DNA of 47,569 nt from Planctomycetota bacterium. Lineage in GTDB: Bacteria; Planctomycetota; Phycisphaerae; WQYP01. The notes under the pieces were generated by a model, which was given only the letters and a program-made list of their open reading frames with translations, made no database searches and was not told where the DNA came from. The stretch covers positions 1 to 47,569 of the forward strand of contig JAKBBN010000014.1 of assembly GCA_021808485.1 (NCBI GenBank), written 5' to 3'. The translations under genes and the position numbers were made by a program. Shown piece after piece: positions 17,432 to 26,217 of this stretch; position 1 is the first letter of the stretch, and each line of letters starts with the position of its first letter.

Positions 17432-18183
17432 TGCTCCCCGGCCAACATTGTTTTCACGGAACCTGTGTCCACAATACGCCCGTCGTCCATCCGGGCAATC
17501 CTGTCCGCAAAGTGAAATATTCGGGTGTCATGGGTGACAACAATTACGGCTCGACCCGGTTTTACCGCCATTTGGCGCAGGGCCGCAATCACCTGCTCGC
17601 CGGTGCGGCCGTCCAGAGCGCTGGTGGGTTCATCGCACACCACCAGCTTTGGTTCATGGATCAGGGCACGGGCAAAGGCGACGCGCTGCTGCTGGCCGCC
17701 GGAAAGCTGCTTTGGAAAGTTGGACATGCGATCGGCAAGTCCCAGTTGCTCCAGCAATTCCGCGGCTCTGGCCAGGGCTTTTTTTCGGGGCCATCCAAGA
17801 ATCAACAACGGAATCCCGGCATTTTCCAGGGCGGTAAGCTGCGGCAGCAGATTGAACTGCTGAAACGAAAATCCAATGAAGCGCCCGCGAAAACGGGTCT
17901 TTTCCGCCCCACGCAACAAGCCCATGGGCCGGTTAAACAGTTCCACCGAGCCGTTATCGGCATCCAAAATGCCGGCGATCACGGACAACAGAGTTGTTTT
18001 ACCGCAGCCGGAAGGACCGACCAGCATCAGCATTTCACCGGCGTAAACCTCCAGATTCACACCGGTCAGGGCGCGGGTAACCGCATTGCCCTGTCCGAAT
18101 GACTTTTCCACATTGCGGCACACAACGGCGGCGGAAAGCGCGCCGCCGTCCGGCGATTGAACAGGCTGTGAGGACGAATTCAT
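17428..18183 (-). CDS. ABC exporter ATPase, DevA/LolD/MacB type
   Basis: Nucleotide-binding subunit, 251 residues. Walker A is GPSGCGKT (Lys62), the Q-loop lies in FSFQQFNLLPQL, the signature is LSGGQQQR (160-167), Walker B is KLVVCDEPTSALD (Glu185) and the switch His is in VVTHD. The sequence around the Q-loop is typical of the MacB/LolD/FtsE group that powers mechanotransmission-type exporters. It follows the permease gene by 16 bp and overlaps the adaptor gene by 4 bp. It would drive export with the neighbouring DevC-like permease. Confidence 0.93.
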   Translation of the reverse strand: MNSSSQPVQSPDGGALSAAVVCRNVEKSFGQGNAVTRALTGVNLEVYAGEMLMLVGPSGCGKTTLLSVIAGILDADNGSVELFNRPMGLLRGAEKTRFRGRFIGFSFQQFNLLPQLTALENAGIPLLILGWPRKKALARAAELLEQLGLADRMSNFPKQLSGGQQQRVAFARALIHEPKLVVCDEPTSALDGRTGEQVIAALRQMAVKPGRAVIVVTHDTRIFHFADRIARMDDGRIVDTGSVKTMLAGEQ

Positions 18184-18199
18184 CTGTTCAGGTCATCCA

Positions 18200-19339
18200 T
18201 TATTTAAACACTACGGCCGGTTCAAGACGAATCACGCTGATCAGCGAAAACAGGCTCGCCGCCACCACAATAACCAGCATGCCCAGGCCCGTACCGATCA
18301 TGACCTGGGGCAGGAAGGCAGCCAGCCGCTGGCTGACCGGCGTGAAGTGCATAATCAGGATAAATGATCCGCCGCTCAATCCTATTCCTATTCCAAAACC
18401 CAGAATACCGGTGAGCAGCGCCTGGGCCAGCACCATGCGGGCCAGAACCATATCCGTCGCGCCCATTGCCTTCAATGTGCCCAGGTACCGGAGATTATCG
18501 TGCGTGAACTGGTACAGGGTTTGCGCGGCAATGGCAATGCCCACCAGCGCGCCCAAGGATATTGTAATGCCAAAATTGATCGGAATTCCCGTGGACTTCA
18601 TGTAATACCAGAAAGTTTTGTTCATGATGCCCCGCCGGGTGTATGCCTCCAGCCCTGTGCGGGCTTCAATTCTTCCGCATAAGGCCTGTGGATTAACGCC
18701 GGGACGGGCCTTCACCAAGATTACTGCCAGTTGATGCCGCTGCGCCGGCGCCCAGTTCGCCGCACGGCTGTAGGTGGTATAAATAAGCGGCAACCCCTGA
18801 AAGCTTAAGGCCGTTCTGCACAGGCCCACCACCACCGCCCGGTGACCGTTGATCTGCATGGCCTGTCCCGGCCGAATTCCCTGCAGTTTATCCTTGGCAT
18901 AGGCTGCGTCCACAATAATGCCATGTGAAATCCGCAGTGAACGAAGACGCGTCCCGCCCAGCAAGGCAGGCGGTCCGCCGACAAGCGATTGGTCGCCAAG
19001 CCCCAGCAACATGCAGGTCTCGAATTTACCGCTGTGCAGCCGCACCTGTACGGTCTGCCGGAACAGACGTGCGGCCCACAGCACACCGCTGACCGCCTTG
19101 ACTCTGTAAAGTTCGCTGCCGCTCATGGGCCGCAGATCATCGACATCCTGCATGGGGCGATTGGTGACCCAGACATCCGGCGTGGAGATATTTGTGACCA
19201 AACCGTATGTGCTGGCCATTAAACCGATAAAAATGTTCAGTTGTTGGGAGATTAAAAACGTGGCTATCGCGACGCCAATAATAATGCCGGCATATTTCAC
19301 CCGATCCCCCACCAGCATTTTCATGGCGACAAAGTTCAC
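18200..19339 (-). CDS. ABC exporter permease, DevC-like (FtsX/MacB superfamily)
   Basis: An about 380-residue permease with an N-terminal membrane helix, a large periplasmic domain (about 35-235) and three C-terminal helices, the FtsX/MacB topology. The closest resemblance is to cyanobacterial DevC: the segment STGIPINFGITISLGAL, then NLRYLGTLKAMGATD before the third helix, follows the DevC pattern closely. I chose the GTG at 19339, which follows GGAG by 5 nt and places the first helix about 13 residues in; an ATG at 19324 is possible, while the longer frame from 19450 would add a leader that does not fit. It is the first gene of the exporter-GT87 chain and is divergent from the XylR-type regulator across 293 bp. 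Confidence 0.86.
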   Translation of the reverse strand: MNFVAMKMLVGDRVKYAGIIIGVAIATFLISQQLNIFIGLMASTYGLVTNISTPDVWVTNRPMQDVDDLRPMSGSELYRVKAVSGVLWAARLFRQTVQVRLHSGKFETCMLLGLGDQSLVGGPPALLGGTRLRSLRISHGIIVDAAYAKDKLQGIRPGQAMQINGHRAVVVGLCRTALSFQGLPLIYTTYSRAANWAPAQRHQLAVILVKARPGVNPQALCGRIEARTGLEAYTRRGIMNKTFWYYMKSTGIPINFGITISLGALVGIAIAAQTLYQFTHDNLRYLGTLKAMGATDMVLARMVLAQALLTGILGFGIGIGLSGGSFILIMHFTPVSQRLAAFLPQVMIGTGLGMLVIVVAASLFSLISVIRLEPAVVFK

Positions 19340-19568
19340 AGACTCTCCATGGGTCCCGGCGCCGGGCGCAGCTTTTAGATACGCGGGAGCGGTACAAAAC
19401 AAGCGGGCATCGCACCGATCAAACAATCCAATCGCCGCCCGAATCAGCATATTGTAGGCGGGCCCCGGACCGCCGTCCTGCCTAGCAAATATGGATGCCG
19501 TCGCGCCCGGTCGGCGGCCGGTTTCACCCGGCCGGCCTTGTGCGGCCGCCGCTTTTCCCCGGCAAGAC

Positions 19569-19614
19569 CGTATGGCGGCGGGTTGACGAACATGGATTCC
19601 GCAACGACCATACG
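19569..19614. promoter_or_regulatory. Inverted repeat CGTATGG / CCATACG before the XylR-type regulator gene
   Basis: Perfect 7-bp arms at 19569-19575 and 19608-19614, 32 bp apart, enclosing TTGACG (19583-19588), a fair -35; the matching -10 is poor. The repeat ends 18 bp before the regulator start and could be an autoregulatory operator in the exporter/regulator divergent region. Confidence 0.3.
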
Positions 19615-19632
19615 TTTTTCAGAAAGGGCCGG

Positions 19633-20835
19633 ATGCGACGCGTTGCACTGATCATTGACACCGTAGGAAGTTACGGCCGTGGCCTGCTGCGCGGTGTGGC
19701 GAGGTTCGTGCAGACGCACATTGACTGGCAGGTAATCTACGAGGAACGCAAGGGTGTGGACAACCTTCCGAAGTGGCTGGTACGCGGCAGTTGCGACGGT
19801 CTGCTGGCCCGCGTGCGAGACGCCCGCCAGCTGGCATCGCTGCAGCGTTTAAACCTGCCGCTGGTCAGCCTTGGGGAAGTCGCGGCGCCTTTGGGAAAAA
19901 TAACGGCTCTGTTCAGCGATCATCGGCGCATCGGGCAAATTGCCGCCGAACATCTGAGGGGCCGCCAATTAAAACATTTTGGTTTTTACGGGTCCAGCGG
20001 CGCGCTATTTTCGGATCTTCGCCTGGAAGGATTTCAAACATTTTTAGCCGGGCAATCGGCCCATGCGGAGGTATTTCTCGAGGAAAAATGGGAACCGGGG
20101 CTTTCCCAATACAAGCGACGGGGTGATCCGTTCTGGGAAGATGCCCGGCTGAACATATGGCTCCGGTCGCTGGCCAAGCCCATCGGCATCATGGCATGCA
20201 ATGATTACTTCGGCCGGCTTCTGTTGATTGCATGCCGGCGCAACAATTTTCACGTTCCCAATGATGTGGCGGTGATCGGCGTGGATAACGACGAGATCAT
20301 ATGCGAGCTCGCGGTTCCGCCGCTGAGCAGCGTGGATCCGGCGGCGGAAGCGATCGGTTTCCGTGCGGCGGAACTCCTGGATGCGATGTTCCGCCGGCAG
20401 CAAGTTCAGGCGGGGACGATACTCTTCCCCCCCACCGGCGTCATATCGCGAACCAGTACAAATACAATCGCCGCCGCGGACCCGGTGGTCGTGCGGGCCA
20501 TGCAGTTTATCCGCGACCGGGGAGGCATCGGGATCACCACGGAAGACATTCTGGAACATCTTTCGGCCAATTCACTCCTTGTGTCGCGCAGCACGCTGGA
20601 GCGGAAATTCCAGAGGAATTTCGGCATCGCTCCGCATGAGGAAATAGTAAAAATGCGCCTGGAGCGAATTGAGCGTCTGCTGACCGGCACGGATTATTCA
20701 CTGGCGCGTATCGCCGCGCTCATGGGCATCAATTCGGAACAGCAGCTTGCGGGATTTTTCAAGCGGCACCGGGGTATGACGCCGGGTGCATTCCGGCTCC
20801 ATGCCCGGCATCGCCCGGGCGCCGCCCCGGCCTGA
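19633..20835 (+). CDS. XylR-type transcriptional regulator (periplasmic-binding-like domain plus AraC HTH)
   Basis: A 400-residue regulator in the style of XylR: an N-terminal LacI/periplasmic-binding-protein-like sensor (about 1-275, beginning RRVALIIDTVGSYGRGLLRG, with GIMACNDYFGRLL and VAVIGVDNDE in the usual places) and a C-terminal AraC-type double helix-turn-helix (about 285-390, including STLERKFQRNFGIAP and SLARIAALMG). Members sense a sugar and activate nearby catabolic genes. The ATG at 19633 follows GAAAGG; the longer open frame from 19495 has no family features. The gene leads the block pseudopilin, PEP-CTERM protein and GH53 galactanase, so galactan-derived sugars are a plausible inducer. 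Confidence 0.9.
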   Translation: MRRVALIIDTVGSYGRGLLRGVARFVQTHIDWQVIYEERKGVDNLPKWLVRGSCDGLLARVRDARQLASLQRLNLPLVSLGEVAAPLGKITALFSDHRRIGQIAAEHLRGRQLKHFGFYGSSGALFSDLRLEGFQTFLAGQSAHAEVFLEEKWEPGLSQYKRRGDPFWEDARLNIWLRSLAKPIGIMACNDYFGRLLLIACRRNNFHVPNDVAVIGVDNDEIICELAVPPLSSVDPAAEAIGFRAAELLDAMFRRQQVQAGTILFPPTGVISRTSTNTIAAADPVVVRAMQFIRDRGGIGITTEDILEHLSANSLLVSRSTLERKFQRNFGIAPHEEIVKMRLERIERLLTGTDYSLARIAALMGINSEQQLAGFFKRHRGMTPGAFRLHARHRPGAAPA

Positions 20836-21016
20836 CGCATTTTATTACAATCCCTGATTCATTTTCATCCTTCCGGAAGCGTCAAATAGCTATATATTAC
20901 TATTACAGGTTGAAGCTGCCGCTGCAGCAAATCATCCAGGATCCAGTCAGATCAGGCTTGGGAGAAGCGATTGGCGATTCCCGGCGCAGGTAGAACAGGT
21001 GCAAAGGAGGTCGTTG

Positions 21017-21835
21017 ATGCCCGCGATATCATGCCACAGGCAGCGACGCAAACAGCGGGGGTTCACGCTTGTGGAACTCCTGGTGGTCATTGCAATTATC
21101 GCGATGCTCATATCGTTGTTACTGCCGGCCCTGGCCCGGGCCAAGGCGGCCGCCAATGATACATTGTGTGCAGCGCACCTGCGGTCGCTGTGCCAGGCGA
21201 CGACGATTTATGCCCAGGAAAACAGCGATTTTTTCCCGGCAATGTTCAATACCTCTCCGGATCTTTCCGGCCCCAATCCGAGTTTTACGGCGATCAATAA
21301 CAGCCCGGCGGGCATCTGGCCGAACATGATTATCACCACGATGTATCCCTATTTAAGCGCGGCGCAGCGGCTTTCATCCACGAACCCGAAATTCTGGTCG
21401 CAACCATTTCTTTCCGTGGAGGCGGAATTTATTGATCCATCGGTGGATGCCGACGCCGGCGGCGCCAATTCATGGCAATACACGGATACGCACAACAACC
21501 AGGTGACACAATATTCCACAATTGATTATGGTTATAACGACTGGGTGGCGGCAGGCACCCGCTCGGCGGCCATTGTGAACGGCGCCCAGGCGGTCCTCTG
21601 GAATTGTTACACATGGCCCGGTGAAAACGCCGCGCAACTGCCGCATTATCCCGGGTCGCCAAATCCGTTCGTCAACGTCGGCTATGCGGACAGCCATGTG
21701 GGCATCGTTCACTTCAGCGATTTAGAGGCCACGTATGACGTGATGACCAACGACAAGGTTACGCAATGGCCCTATTACGGGTCCACAAAGTTCCTGAGTT
21801 TGGGCTGGAACGTGACCTGGGTCAATAGATACTGA
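21017..21835 (+). CDS. Second pseudopilin-like exported protein
   Basis: A 272-residue protein with a prepilin N-terminus: basic leader, then RGFTLVELLVVIAIIAMLIS with cleavage expected before Phe and Glu at +5. The mature part has the planctomycete layout (ARAKAAANDTLCAAHLRSLCQA early), but the late motif reads GYADSHVGIV, with Ser where the related protein at 8045 has Gly in ADGH. AAGGAGG at 21004-21010, 6 nt before the ATG at 21017, fixes the start and is the strongest ribosome site seen here. It follows the XylR-type regulator and precedes a PEP-CTERM protein and a GH53 enzyme, the same arrangement as the AraC/pseudopilin/CE12 group. The function is unknown. Confidence 0.85.
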   Translation: MPAISCHRQRRKQRGFTLVELLVVIAIIAMLISLLLPALARAKAAANDTLCAAHLRSLCQATTIYAQENSDFFPAMFNTSPDLSGPNPSFTAINNSPAGIWPNMIITTMYPYLSAAQRLSSTNPKFWSQPFLSVEAEFIDPSVDADAGGANSWQYTDTHNNQVTQYSTIDYGYNDWVAAGTRSAAIVNGAQAVLWNCYTWPGENAAQLPHYPGSPNPFVNVGYADSHVGIVHFSDLEATYDVMTNDKVTQWPYYGSTKFLSLGWNVTWVNRY

Positions 21836-22001
21836 GTATATCTCGCCCGGCGGCCGGACATGCGCGGCGCTTTTGCGGGAAGAGGGGTGCGATTCACCCG
21901 AACAGTCAATTATCGTATCACCCGGCGAAACGGCGTCTGTCCCGGACCGGTATCGCCGTGTTTGGCGCGTCATCAAAAGGGACAATTAAAGGAGAATTCC
22001 T

Positions 22002-22985
22002 ATGACCGGTTTCAGCGGACGGCGAAAACAATGTTGCATGCTTTTACTCGCGGCTTGCGTGGGGGCGTGCATGGCCGCACCGGCCGGGGTACACGCGGCA
22101 ATGGTGGGATCGGACAATGCCAATAACTACACAAGCGCCACATGGTCGAGCGCACCAAGCAACCTGGGCGCCGGATTCGGGCCGTGGGCCACATCCGGAA
22201 ACTCCAGCAGCGCTCCGTATACCGGCGTGTATCTCAACAAACCCTCTTATGATGCATCGTTGATCGGCAGCGGCACGTACAGCGCCTGGGCTATCTATTC
22301 AGACTTCCCCAGCGCATCGACGATCGGCACGGAAAATGTATACCGGGCATTGGAGAATTCCGCCGGCTCCGGATTGGGGACCCTTCGTGCCGGCCAACAA
22401 ATCAGCGTGGACATGGCATTGCAGAACGGCACCGGTACGGTGAACGCCAACGGGCAGGCCGCGTCGTTTGGCCTGAGTTTCATGACCGGATCTGGCACAT
22501 CGGGAACAACCAATGTCCTGCAGGTGGCATTTACTGATCTGGCACCGGGCACCGGCGGAAACGCATCCACGTCCAACGCCCTGGAAACCACCGTTACCAC
22601 AGCCGGCGGCAGCACATCGTATATCCAGGGTGTAAACACCAACGCGATAGCCGATGCGGATATCAACAACGCGTCCGCGGCCTCCGGCAGCGGCATTACC
22701 GCCACGCTGGCGCTCACCGGCGGCGGCAGCGGCAGCTACGGCTACGCGCTAAGTCTTACTCCCCTGAATGGAGATAAAGCCGCACTATATTCCGGCACAT
22801 TGAGCGGTGCGATTAACCAGATCGGCGTCTCTTACACGGGCAACCAGTCCAGCGCCAGCTATAACGCCTTTTTTAATAATCTGTCCGTTACGAATGCACC
22901 GGCCACGCCGGAACCGGCATCGCTCATTTTGCTTGCCGCGGGTGCGGGCGGGCTGCTGCTGTTCCGCCGTAGACTGCCGACATAA
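22002..22985 (+). CDS. PEP-CTERM sorting-domain protein
   Basis: A 327-residue exported protein. The signal peptide spans about residues 1-32 (Arg/Lys start, hydrophobic stretch, GVHAAM). The mature part is rich in Ser, Gly, Thr, Ala and Asn, consistent with a beta-rich extracellular protein. The C-terminus is a PEP-CTERM signal: TPEPASLILLAAGAGG, then LLLFRRRL, the motif, hydrophobic helix and basic end recognised by exosortase EpsH/XrtA-type enzymes. No exosortase gene is in the window, so it must be elsewhere. AAAGGAG lies 8 nt before the ATG. It sits between a pseudopilin and a GH53 gene, suggesting a cell-surface or matrix partner in galactan use, but no catalytic motif is visible. Confidence 0.85.
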   Translation: MTGFSGRRKQCCMLLLAACVGACMAAPAGVHAAMVGSDNANNYTSATWSSAPSNLGAGFGPWATSGNSSSAPYTGVYLNKPSYDASLIGSGTYSAWAIYSDFPSASTIGTENVYRALENSAGSGLGTLRAGQQISVDMALQNGTGTVNANGQAASFGLSFMTGSGTSGTTNVLQVAFTDLAPGTGGNASTSNALETTVTTAGGSTSYIQGVNTNAIADADINNASAASGSGITATLALTGGGSGSYGYALSLTPLNGDKAALYSGTLSGAINQIGVSYTGNQSSASYNAFFNNLSVTNAPATPEPASLILLAAGAGGLLLFRRRLPT

Positions 22986-23117
22986 CGAATCGCCGGCCTG
23001 CCTCGTTTAATTGCGCAAGCTTTGCCGCAACGGGCGTGGAAAGGTTATGATAATTATTGACCAAGCTCCGCCTGACGGCGAACATGCGGACGGCACCGAC
23101 CTGTTGAGGCCTGCAAT

Positions 23118-24323
23118 ATGCGTGACACAATAATGGCCCGCCGCGGCGGTTCACGATGCGGGCATCGGAACAGTTGCATCGTGGGCGTTAAAACCACATG
23201 GCGGCGATATGGTTGGATCGTGGTGTTAATGATTGCCGCAACCGCAGGCGACATTCGCGCCGCCGGCCGCACCGCGCCACGGGCGGGAAAGCCGTTTTTA
23301 ACCGGTGCGGACATCTCCGACTATGGATACATTCAGGCCCATGGAGGCATTTACCGATTTCAAGGCAGACCGGTTGGTTTGCTGCAGGCATTCAGGTTGG
23401 CCGGATGCAATTGCCTGCGTTTGCGGTTGTGGCATGGTGCATCCGCGGCGGAACGCGCACGCTATTCGCCGCCGGCCCGGCTGAATAATTTACATTACAC
23501 ACTTCCACTGGCCAGGAGCGTCAAAAAGGCCGGTTTTTACTTTGTGCTGGACATGCATTTTTCGCCGACATGGGCGGATCCCGGCCACCAGCCCATGCCG
23601 TCCGCCTGGCGTCATCTGAATTTGAATCAACTCTGTCAGCGGTTGCGGCGATATACCGCCCGTGTTATTGGAAGCCTGCGAAAGGCCGGCGCGATGCCGG
23701 ACATGGTTCTGGCCGGCAATGAGATCAATGACGGGCTGTTGTGGCCGACGGGCAAATTATGGGTGCACCACCGCGCCCGGTGGAACCGTGTGGCCAAACT
23801 GCTCAACGCCGCAATTGCCGGGATCGACTCGGCGTCCGGCGGCAAACGGCCGGCAATCATGGTGCAGGTTGGCGCGTTTAATTATGCTCCGATGTTTTTC
23901 CGCCAATTGATTCATCATGGCGTGCATTTTAATTATATCGGCTACGATTTTTACCCTTACTGGGGCGGCAGCCTGAAACACCTGAAAACATCCCTGATGC
24001 GGCTGGCGCCCCTGGGAAAGCCTGTGATCGTGGCGGAGACCGCTTATCCGTGGATTAATGACAGGCACAATGCCGATTGGGCGAAAAAGCCGGGGATGAA
24101 TTTTCCGTTTACACCGGCCGGACAGGCCGCCTATGCGCGAAAGGTGATTGAGATTGTAAAAAGTCTTCCGCATCATCTGGGACAAGGTGTTTGGTGGTGG
24201 GGTGCGGAATACAATGCGGACCAGCGGGCATTTAAAAACAATCCATGGAGCTATCGCTCGCTTTTTGATGCGCATGGCAATGCGCTGCCGGCCATGCGTG
24301 TATTGGGCCGGGCCGCTCAATAG
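23118..24323 (+). CDS. Arabinogalactan endo-beta-1,4-galactanase (GH53)
   Basis: Cleaves beta-1,4-galactan side chains of pectin. The TIM barrel shows GH53 hallmarks in order: FLTGADISDYGYIQ at the start of the domain, NCLRLRLWHG, LDMHFSPTWADPG, the acid/base Glu202 in GNEIND, YDFYPYWGG, the nucleophile Glu307 in VAETAYPW and GVWWWGAEY near the end. The N-terminus has a basic leader and one hydrophobic stretch (about 31-48), so it is exported or membrane-anchored. The ATG at 23118 is preceded by a weak TTGAGG; one at 23133 is the alternative. At 401 residues it is the normal size for a single-domain enzyme. It closes the XylR/pseudopilin/PEP-CTERM block. Confidence 0.92.
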   Translation: MRDTIMARRGGSRCGHRNSCIVGVKTTWRRYGWIVVLMIAATAGDIRAAGRTAPRAGKPFLTGADISDYGYIQAHGGIYRFQGRPVGLLQAFRLAGCNCLRLRLWHGASAAERARYSPPARLNNLHYTLPLARSVKKAGFYFVLDMHFSPTWADPGHQPMPSAWRHLNLNQLCQRLRRYTARVIGSLRKAGAMPDMVLAGNEINDGLLWPTGKLWVHHRARWNRVAKLLNAAIAGIDSASGGKRPAIMVQVGAFNYAPMFFRQLIHHGVHFNYIGYDFYPYWGGSLKHLKTSLMRLAPLGKPVIVAETAYPWINDRHNADWAKKPGMNFPFTPAGQAAYARKVIEIVKSLPHHLGQGVWWWGAEYNADQRAFKNNPWSYRSLFDAHGNALPAMRVLGRAAQ

Positions 24324-24386
24324 CCTGTGTTCATGCGGGCACGGCGGTCGACGATCGCCGCCGGAACCTCCGGAATACGGCAATGG

Positions 24387-25793
24387 TCAGTTCAGCAGTT
24401 TTACGGCTTCGTCCAGGGTGCGGCAGGGGAATATTTGCATGGCTTTAGCCGCCGCGGCAAGCGATGCGGTATCGGCGGCGCTGCGCTGCACCGGCACGAT
24501 CACCCGTTTAAAGCCCAGACGCGCCGCCTCATTAAGCCGGGCGCCAAGCTGATTGATATGGCGTAATTCGCCCAGCAGGCCGAGTTCGCCGGCCACAAGA
24601 GTATCCGAGGTAAGACCGCGTTTGAGATGTGAACCGGCAATGGCCAGTGCGATGGCGGCATCAGCGGCCGGATCCGCCACTTTTAACCCACCCACCACAT
24701 TTACAAACACATCTTTATCCACCAGTCGCAAGCCTGCGCGTTTTTCCAGTACGGCGATAATCATCGCCACACGATTGACATCACATCCGCTCACCTTGCG
24801 GCGTGCGGCGCCCAGCATGCTGTCCGTGGTAAGGGCTTGAACCTCCACGGCTAGAATACGCGAGCCTTGCATGGCGGCGGTGATGATGCTGCCGCTTGCA
24901 GCGCCCGCATGTGTTTCAATAAGCAGGGTTGCCGCGTCATCCAGCGGCTCCAAACCGCCTGCCCCCATGCGAAAAATGCCGACTTCCATCGTGCTGCCGT
25001 GGCGATTTTTCACACAACGGACGATGCGATGGTCGTGATGGGTGTCACCTTCAAAGTACAGGACCGTATCCACGACGTGTTCCAGCAGCTTGGGGCCGGC
25101 CAACATGCCCTGTTTGGTGACATGTCCGACCAGGCACACCGCCGAACTGCCGGCCTTGGCCAGATAAACAAGCTCCTGGCAACAGTCCTTAAGCTGCGAG
25201 ACGCTCCCCGGCGGAGAGGGATTCGTGGTTTTATAGATAAGTTGCACCGAGTCAATAATACATAAGTGCGGGCGGTGCTTTTGAATTTGCCGGGAAATTT
25301 TTTCCAGATCGCACTGCGCGTAAATGAGCAACTTTTCATGCCCTACACCGAGTCGGGCGGCGCGCAGCTTGGTTTGCTGGGCGGATTCTTCGCTGCTGAC
25401 ATACAGGATGTTAAACCCGCGGCGAGCCATGTGGTCGCCCGCCTGGAGCATGAGCGTGGATTTGCCGATTCCCGGATCTCCCCCCAGAAGGATCGCGCTG
25501 CCCGGCACTACGCCGCCCCCCAGGACGCGATCAAATTCCGGCAATCCGGTAACAATGCGCGGCACTTGAAAATCGGGAATTTCCGCCACACTGCGGGCCG
25601 GGGCATCCGCGGAAACATCGGGACCCGTTGGACCATCGGGATCCGAGAGCACCGCAGGCCGATGCGGATCCGCGGCAGCCTCCGTCATTTGTTCCAATGA
25701 GTCCCATGCGGAGCAGTCCGGACATTTCCCCATCCACTTCGGCTGCATCGCGCCACATTGACGGCACACGAAATAGGTCTTGGTTTTAGCCAT
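24387..25793 (-). CDS. radA: DNA repair protein RadA (Sms), with KNRHG in place of KNRFG
   Basis: A RecA-like ATPase and branch-migration motor in recombination. All parts of RadA are present: an N-terminal zinc finger CRQCG with KCPDC (residues 10-27), Walker A GGDPGIGKST (Lys111), Walker B CIIDSVQ, the RadA-specific motif at 262-266, and a C-terminal Lon-protease-like domain to residue 468. The RadA motif is normally KNRFG; here it is KNRHG, inside otherwise standard flanks (YFEGD before, VGIFRM after). I chose the ATG at 25793, which begins right before the zinc finger; the longer frame to 25910 adds residues unlike the family. Its 3' end faces that of the GH53 gene. Confidence 0.95.
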   Translation of the reverse strand: MAKTKTYFVCRQCGAMQPKWMGKCPDCSAWDSLEQMTEAAADPHRPAVLSDPDGPTGPDVSADAPARSVAEIPDFQVPRIVTGLPEFDRVLGGGVVPGSAILLGGDPGIGKSTLMLQAGDHMARRGFNILYVSSEESAQQTKLRAARLGVGHEKLLIYAQCDLEKISRQIQKHRPHLCIIDSVQLIYKTTNPSPPGSVSQLKDCCQELVYLAKAGSSAVCLVGHVTKQGMLAGPKLLEHVVDTVLYFEGDTHHDHRIVRCVKNRHGSTMEVGIFRMGAGGLEPLDDAATLLIETHAGAASGSIITAAMQGSRILAVEVQALTTDSMLGAARRKVSGCDVNRVAMIIAVLEKRAGLRLVDKDVFVNVVGGLKVADPAADAAIALAIAGSHLKRGLTSDTLVAGELGLLGELRHINQLGARLNEAARLGFKRVIVPVQRSAADTASLAAAAKAMQIFPCRTLDEAVKLLN

Positions 25794-25953
25794 GGGCCGC
25801 AGTATAGCGGACCATGACCGCCATGGCATGGGTAAACACGCGGTGGACAACCGCAAACCGCCCGGGAACCGTCCGGGACGCAAAACCCCGCGCCGATTGA
25901 CGGATGCCAATCGGGCTGAAGGCCGTTGAAGCCATTGTGGACGGAAAACGCCG

Positions 25954-26217
25954 TTACAGGCCGGCGTTTAACTGACGTTCCGCCTCAATCCAGTCGGAAT
26001 GCGGGTCCCCGGGGCCAAAGCCGCGCTTCAAATAAATTTGGTAAGCGCGTTCGGCAATTTGTTGATGCGTAATGGGACGGGGAGCTTCCTTTATCGGGCG
26101 TATAACATTGGCCGTACCGCTGCCTTTCGTTTCAGATCGGCTGACCGGTACCGGCGGGAGTTTAACTGGCAAGGCGGGAATTGTGGCTGGGGTAGCTGAT
26201 TTTTTCCGTGGGGGCAT
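25954..26217 (-). CDS. Small DUF2934-domain protein
   Basis: An 87-residue protein: a basic, Pro/Ala/Lys-rich N-terminal half and a C-terminal DUF2934 segment (about 50-85) with the family pattern IAERAYQIYLKRG, then DWIEAERQL. The domain is short, helical and of unknown function; it is common in proteobacteria and planctomycetes. AAGGAG lies before the ATG at 26217, which is much better supported than the longer frame to 26361. It is upstream of radA on the same strand, 160 bp away. Confidence 0.75.
   Translation of the reverse strand: MPPRKKSATPATIPALPVKLPPVPVSRSETKGSGTANVIRPIKEAPRPITHQQIAERAYQIYLKRGFGPGDPHSDWIEAERQLNAGL

Noticed and set aside
20834..20884. TGACGC / GCGTCA arms after the XylR-type regulator gene
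   Set aside because: Only 6-bp arms with a 39-nt loop and no T-run; not enough for a terminator or operator call.
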